From the NCBI GenBank assembly GCA_950295325.1, contig OX485806.1, positions 20,584,001-20,648,000 on the forward strand: a stretch of 64,000 nucleotides of DNA. Reading direction: 5' to 3'. Position numbers and translations under genes: made by a program. The DNA comes from Polytrichum commune (taxonomy: Eukaryota; Streptophyta; Polytrichopsida; Polytrichales; Polytrichaceae). The notes beneath the pieces are model-generated. The model was not told the DNA's origin. It was given only the letters and a program-made list of their open reading frames with translations, and did not search any database. Positions 57,962 through 64,000 of the stretch are shown piece after piece. How positions within the stretch are numbered: the first letter of the stretch is position 1; each line of letters begins with the position of its first letter.

Positions 57962-58367
57962 GGCCCCGGGCTAGATCACATCTTCATTCGGTTGGGCCCT
58001 GCCCTTCCCATGCCTCCTTCATTGTCCGGTTTTCCTGCCCGCACCTGTTGGGGAATTTTTCCTCGTTGGGAATCAATCTGACAATACCTGGTTAAAGTTA
58101 CAAATATTCAAGTTGACATCACTTTCATTATTCCCAAGTTAATTGATGGAGTTCCTTCACATGCTAAAGGAGCTCAAGGGCTTAAGTGACTGGGCGCTTA
58201 GTGCCCTAAGTGATCGGACGCTTAATGTCTTAAGTGACCAAGTATTGTCACATTGGTTCCCAACGGGGAAGAGTTCCCACGCAGGTGAGGGTAGGAAGAC
58301 CAAGTAGTGAAGGTGACGTGGGAGGGGCGGGGCCCAACCGAATGAAGATGTGAACTAGCCCGGGGCC
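57962..58367. mobile_element. M-family miniature element, copy 2 (about 406 bp)
   Basis: GGCCCCGGGCTAG at the left and CTAGCCCGGGGCC at the right are perfect inverses. The repeats continue through TCACATCTTCATTCGGTTGG. The inner half-palindrome CGTTGGGAATCAAT is shared with 45583-45937. A local GCGCTTAGTGCCCTAAGTGA-type repeat sits near the centre. No 9-bp duplication is visible here. Confidence 0.8.
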
Positions 58368-58369
58368 TC

Positions 58370-59375
58370 ATGACGCACCCAACCCAAGATTATGAAGGAA
58401 TTATCGTACAATGCATAGAGTTGATCTATTGTCACGACCATTCCCACGTATCGTCATACAATGCAAAATGAGGAAATGCACCCCCAACTGAACAAACTCA
58501 TACAATGAGGATGGACGCTTCCCTCCTCATGACCACCTCCACAACAAAACCCGGTCATTGCAAAAGTAGTTGGTAGGTGCCGCTCATAGACTCAGTCATG
58601 GGATAGGAATTTTATGTGTCACGAGAACCTCTCATGGTTTCGAACCCGGACTATCCAAATTTCAAACCATGGCATAAATCAACTAAATTGTGTATGGCAT
58701 TTAATGTCACTTACCATATTTTGAGGTGTGTGTTGGGTTACACTGACGATGAACAACTTCACCATGAGCGTCAGCTCATGACCCTTGGTGTTCAAGTGCG
58801 CTTACTCGTATCTTGGCATGGGTATGTTCAATAGTGTTATGAGATGTATGCATATGCTACACAATAGTTTACAAATTGACCAAAGTGCACATAAATGACA
58901 CATGACATTAGTAGGCTCAAAAATATCTTCCTCTTGCATATTGATATGTAAACTCATGACACTTGCCATTAATATGCTCAATAATATCTTCCCCTTGCAT
59001 GCTAAAACACAAAAATATCATCTCAAGTATCCCAATATGCTTACAACAAATGCCATAATGTAATTTCATGCACTTACAAAAGTTACTTATATTGACAATT
59101 AGCAGACGTGACATTTTGAGACCTCTAAGCATCTAGTTTAGGTCCTTCGCAAATAGTGTACATGACATTAAACACCATAGATGGTATAGCTTACTTAGTC
59201 CAAAGGTGCCCCTACCCCATCAACCCACCTTCTTAAACCCCCACATACACGTTACATGCACACATGTAATTAATGTCACATTCTTTTTAATTTATAATTT
59301 CACGTTGCCAATATATAGCCTACTCTTGAAATACGGTAGTAGCATATGGGCACATGGGGCTCTTCCTTGAGGGAA
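58370..59375. other. Intergenic, no gene recognised
   Basis: The frame 58616-58834 (72 codons, plus) has no family motif. Nearly identical CTTGCATRYT repeats near 58932 and 58994. Nothing else found. Confidence 0.45.
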
Positions 59376-59384
59376 GTTAGGACG

Positions 59385-59450
59385 TGATCAATGAGTGGTA
59401 ACTTATGAGCAATGAACAATAATTTGTGAGCAATGAGCGGTAGAATGTAG
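59385..59450. repeat. Degenerate ATGAGCAATGA repeats
   Basis: Matches in kind and position the AGTGAGC tract at 13553-13602 beside SWIM copy 1. Confidence 0.6.
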
Positions 59451-59689
59451 GTGATGATATAAAATATAGAAAATGGTCACGATTTAGGGGTCATGTTCTA
59501 AATATAGAAACCATGTCTTTGATTTATTCAATTATTATGTTACTTTTGAAAGTCACAAATGAAGGGGCCCATTACCATGGATGAGAGGAAAAACTTTCAA
59601 CCATAAATAGATTTTTATTATAATAATTTAAAACATTGTTACGTGCATAAAAGCAAATCCTAAACATTCAATGTCATGTGTGGGCATTT

Positions 59690-60085
59690 TGACACATTAG
59701 AGTGAACACTATACTAGCATCATTGCTTGTGTTCAACAACACCGGCAAATCAAGTAGTCTCATGACCTCATTGCCGGTATATGTTGGAGCACGCGCATGA
59801 ATTTGTTATTCATGTATTCCACCACGTAGTAAAGGTGTTTGCAAAATATCCATATCTCTTTCTTACCCAAAGCCTGGGAGGACATTTTGGTGAAGTCAAA
59901 GCATGCGCACTATGGGATATCATCAATTGTAATCCAGTAAGAGTTGTCATCATTTGAGACGATGTTGATGATCACTCCAAATCTTGGATACAAAATGCTA
60001 GTGACTCCAAGAACATAATATCCCGTCCATTAATCATGCATTCTCTCCCATTTGTTATTGTGATGTGTTGTTGGTGTTTTGATTC
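59690..60085 (-). pseudogene. SWIM-type zinc-finger protein remnant, copy 2 (transposon-derived)
   Basis: On the minus strand the frame reads YPRFGVIINIVSNDD (about 59986-59940). After one stop it reads CACFDFTKMSSQALGKK and IWIFCKHLYYV (about 59910-59825). CAC and CKH supply the four metal ligands of a SWIM finger (CxC...CxH). A frameshift follows, and the tail reads APTYTGNEVMRLLDLPVLL (about 59800-59745). Upstream text ITITNGRE (near 60070) parallels copy 1 at 13790-14160. Both copies carry RTGAGCAATGA-type repeats some 300 bp downstream. It is inactivated by a stop and frameshifts. Confidence 0.7.
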
Positions 60086-61895
60086 ATTGACTTTTAAAAT
60101 TTGGAAGTTGTGTGGGCGTTGATGTTGATTATTGATACCATGCACTCACCTATATACCATGTATCATTGCTCATAACCCTCCAACTTGTGATTATGCACT
60201 TAAGCCCTTTATTGATCTATCATATTTATGTCTAGCTTCCAAACTTAGTTTATAATGACCAAGATTACTGCACTATACTATAGAGGGTGGGTGCCTACTC
60301 GGGTAGTGCTATTGAGGCGTTGACCAACTTAGTCCTTTTAACTATAACACTAATGCGGTGGATACATCTTGTTATTAGCGAAAATGAAGGTAGGACATAC
60401 ATAAGTCTTGTGCCTCCAAGACTTGGAACTAATTGCTTACACAGCAACAAGCCGTACTACAACCACAAATAAGTTAGGAATCTCTTCCAACCCAACTACT
60501 AATATTCCAAGGACCAACACAATTACGTTAATTAGCAAGGGTGTACATTGCAAAATTGCACCACTCCCATGTATCGCTCACCCGTTTTAGATTTTCTAAG
60601 CAATTACTAGGAGTTGTTGCCTAAGAAACCCTCTGTTCACTAACTACCACTTTTTATACAATCATCCTAAGGGTTACAAGCGTTGCTCTTATCTTTATCC
60701 TTCGTAAGTCTTTTCCTTCAACAAGAGTTATGGTTACCTCCTCAAAAGTCACCTTATTATACATTTGGCTACTTACTTAATAAAACACAACTCCTTGCGA
60801 TAGGAGCCCATATGGAAATTTTGACAAGACCGTTTACAAAAAAAATTGAGAAAAATAACACACGTTTTGAGCTATTTCCAAGATTACCCAAATGATGATA
60901 TTTGTGTCCTTGGCTCCGAGCACACGAATTTTAAAGGTTTTGAGACTTTTCAAAGTTGTTTGTAAAGAATTTGAGAATATATATATATATATAAAGTTGA
61001 TTTTTCAAAACTTTTACAAGGTTTGAACTTCCTCTTTTCAGAGGCCAAATCCTTCAATTTCTTCCTCTTTGCAGTACAATGGTGGGTGGGTGGGAACATC
61101 CACAAGACTCTCTCTATGTTTCTTGCATCTTCCTATTTGATAGTGTAGTATCACATTGCATAATAGAGTCATTTGCCTAATGTCTCATAGTATGTGTTGT
61201 ACCACATATATACACCCTGCATACCTAGTTTGCCTTGCAAGAATACATACCTTATTTGGATTTTTTGCTATCATATGGTATTCATCTCCCAATGTTTGAT
61301 TTTAACTATCCCATGCTTTGGAAGTTGATTGCCAACCTTCTTGCCTCTCTATCAAGTATGTCTAACTAGATCAGCACATGTATGTTGTACTTACTAAGGA
61401 GATGTACCTAGTAACCTCAACCAATATATGTGCATAAAATGTCATGATCACAATACATCACTGCAATGATTGTGTGAAGGACCTGCCTCACCTGTGCCCA
61501 TGCAACCAACCAACAAACAATTAAGGATTAGTTACGTACACGAGGTAAATAACAACATGACCCAATTGTTATTCATGTCGCACACACTTAGTTCATTTCA
61601 AATGCACCAAAATATTTCAAAATACAACACTCATTGTAAAACAACATATGGGTGTTCAAACATGTTCCTTGGCCATGATTGGGTTACTCCAAGTAGAAAA
61701 CTCCTCTTGGTGATGAACCTTAGTTACTCTTACTTCAAGCACGTATCTACATCTATATCTCTGTTACATCCATTCCATGATAAGTATGATTTCTTTCCAT
61801 GTGTGTAGATATAGTATTATATGAGTTTATATCATATATTTATAAATCTTTGCTAGGTTTATTAATGCAAGAGTTTAAACTTGAATTTTTATGTA
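60086..61895. other. Intergenic, no gene recognised
   Basis: A (TA)n run lies at 60979-60994. Short frames lack motifs. Confidence 0.45.
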
Positions 61896-61896
61896 A

Positions 61897-62223
61897 CATG
61901 GCATTAATCAAGAGAGAGAGAGAGAGCCAAACATTGATATTAGTCATCTCGGCACCAAGATGATTAATTTCCAAAATTCCAAGAGTTTTTATAATCGCTT
62001 TGAAAGCCCTTGGAAGCGATGTGAGGGGCCATTTGTAAACCATTTGAGAAAAATAAACAAAATTTTAAGAGAAAAATATAGGTATCCAAATGTTGATATT
62101 AGTCACCTCGGCATCAAGGTGACTAATTTTGATGTTCTAAAAAAATTTCAAAATCATTTTGAGATCCCAAGGAAGTGGTATGAGGGCCATTTGTACATCA
62201 ATGAAGATAAAACAAATTTGTGA
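61897..62223 (+). other. Open frame with a 53-residue tandem repeat; coding status unknown
   Basis: A 159-bp unit is repeated once in frame (about 61928-62086 and 62087-62223). Both units read PNxDISHLGxK, then NF, K-F-N-F-E-P-K, EG and H/F at equal spacing. The frame is open from a stop at 61894 to the TGA at 62221; its first ATG is at 61960. An upstream (GA)n run encodes Glu-Arg. Base divergence is about 25-30%, yet no stop or frameshift has arisen. I know no such domain. It could be a small gene, an exon, or part of a mobile element. Confidence 0.35.
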
Positions 62224-63224
62224 CCCAAAATATATTTTTTATTTTGTTTCGCTCAAAGCCATATATATATATATAACTAATAATATCTTGTTTGAAGTTC
62301 AAGCATTTGAAAGATGTGACCATGGCCAACACTTGAAGGATAAAACCACAATTCAATGTCACTAGTGCGATAGTAAATAATATACAATATCGAGGGTTGA
62401 TTGTTGTGATATGCAATCCGAAGATGTCGCAACCCAACAATGACTTGAATAACTCTCTGTGATCAAGATCACCCAACAACACGTGTAACTATTGTTGCAG
62501 TTTCAACACAAAAATCTTGAAAGAATTAGATGTACACAATATAATGAAGGATGTTGAAACATAATACTATGTTGGTGGTTGTATTCTAGTGTGGTCACAA
62601 AGGAAGGCTTCCACGATCTTTCAAAACAATTAAGATTGTGGCCTTTCTATTATAGACAATGAATTAGTCACATGCTCTTGGTAGGTTCTTAGGGAGGACA
62701 ACCAATATGTTGTTGTGGTATACATACGTGTTAAAAGAGTATTTATTTGGGAGGTATGAAGTGCATGATCTTGATTTGAATGCATTCAATTGTTGTGCAT
62801 AACATAATTTCATTTTATTATTTTCATTGATGCTACCATGACTTAGATGGTGTAGGAGTTGTAAATTTTCACCATACTCTAGTTGCAAAATTTAGTTTTT
62901 TACTTATAACTTTTGTTGTTGTTTTGGAACATATGTGCTTGCATCCAACAAACCAACATTCAATACAAAAACTACATACATTACAAGTCTACGATCTAGT
63001 CTACAAGGCTCCTATTGAAAATGCGGCTTACAAAGTATACATATGGGAAGGATATTGTTCCATCTAGTTTTCTACAAATTAAAAGCTATAGTAGAACCAC
63101 ATGTTTCTGTTCAGGACCCCATCATGACTCTATAGGGTGCCATAATTTTTATTAGGTTGCGATTGATTTTGGTAATTTCTTTTCATGGGTGGTCAAAATA
63201 AGGTTCCACGCTTCATGGTTTCTA
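62224..63224. other. Intergenic, no gene seen
   Basis: A (TA)n run lies at 62262-62274. No motif found. Confidence 0.45.
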
Positions 63225-63350
63225 AGGGTTAGTTTCCATGTAGGTTACTTCCCCACCAAATTCTAGTGGAAACGTAGATGCCACTAGGTGGAATCTACAT
63301 TTCCACTAGAATGTAGTTGGCAAAAGCGGCCTACATGAAAACAAACTCCA
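63225..63350. repeat. Small inverted-repeat element (about 125 bp)
   Basis: The left GTTAGTTTCCATGTAGG and right CCTACATGAAAACAAAC are inverse. An inner pair, TTCTAGTGGAAACGTAGAT and ATCTACATTTCCACTAGAA, is near perfect. Looser relatives of the same text occur at 54840-54905 and 55345-55410. Probably a miniature transposon. Confidence 0.65.
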
Positions 63351-64000
63351 AGTCTTCAACTTCGGTTAATGATAATCACCAAGGGCATCAATAATGCCAT
63401 GGCACATGTCCCCGGTTTTAAGTGCTAAAGTGAGGAGGAACTCATCTAAACCTGAGCAATTATGACAGACCCTAGACATCGGTACTACGTTCGGACCCAA
63501 TCTTCACTTTAAAAATTCACAATAATCTCAATTTAAAGACCCAAATTACCAATTCCCTTCGCGATCCTCCCGATTCCTATCTTCCTACACGGGGAAAATT
63601 GCACCGCCTCGTACTCCTCCAAATATGGCACGAGATCTATGAAGTGATGGGTTATAGGCACACCTCTACTCTAGAAAGTGGCTCAAAATGCACCAGCATG
63701 TGTGGGAATGCCATGTACACGAACGCGAGTCCCTCTGAAAGAAGTTGTCAATGTTCTTATTAAAATATGAAGTGGGCCTTAAGAATATTACCTTAGTTTA
63801 TAGCTTATGTGACGCAAGGAGGCCGAACTAGCTACTTCCGATATATACAACCTACAACGCATTATCTTAAACGTTTACTAACTTAATCCGACCCTAGTAG
63901 TGTGTAGTACTACCACCACGCCAGGCTGGCCGGCAAGGGTACAGTAGGGAAGGCCGGACGCGTTCACACCTACACGAGTGTGGGATTGAGTCAGCTTTCC
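63351..64000. other. Intergenic, no gene seen
   Basis: No motif or repeat match up to the window end. Confidence 0.45.

Overview
This is a stretch of nuclear DNA from a land plant. The evidence is an intron-containing bHLH transcription factor gene of plant type, an interstitial pair of TTTAGGG units, and dense plant-style families of short non-autonomous DNA transposons. The bHLH sequence, a decayed pogo/Tigger-like transposase and two decayed SWIM zinc-finger reading frames make me lean towards a non-seed plant (lycophyte, fern or bryophyte). That is an impression only; the species cannot be named from the sequence. Apart from the bHLH gene, almost every open frame is short, lacks family motifs, or lies inside repeats.

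Layout. 0.35-1.93 kb: dead pogo/Tigger-like transposon. 2.75-3.15 kb: tRNA-derived SINE with a perfect 13-bp target duplication. 4.4-11 kb: several copies of an abundant ~370-bp repeat (called R1), an array of ~352-bp tandem units, and the first foldback element. 13.5-14.8 kb: a decayed SWIM-domain frame and a 340-bp, 98% identical palindrome. 18-32.7 kb: a repeat-dense zone of Tourist-like elements with TTA target duplications, several nested inside each other. 35.3-35.7 kb: hAT-like element filled with a 10-bp minisatellite. 35.8-41.8 kb: an island free of the dispersed families, holding the bHLH gene (minus strand, two exons, 512 codons) and a possible coding remnant downstream of it. 42-58.4 kb: more miniature elements, including a three-level nest (48.5-50.2 kb) and a CACTA-like element with a visible empty site. 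59-62.2 kb: second SWIM-domain remnant and an in-frame 53-residue tandem repeat. Long stretches between these hold nothing I can recognise.

The bHLH gene should act as an E-box-binding dimer. The rest of the window is a record of transposon activity. No LTR-retrotransposon coding sequence (gag, protease, reverse transcriptase, integrase) was found, which is unusual for plant intergenic DNA. Labels used: T1 to T4 = Tourist-like families; F = hAT-like family with CAGTGCC-type ends; M = GC-rich family with 9-bp duplications; R1, R4, R5, R6, R7 = other repeats; FB = foldback. All were defined by eye within this window.
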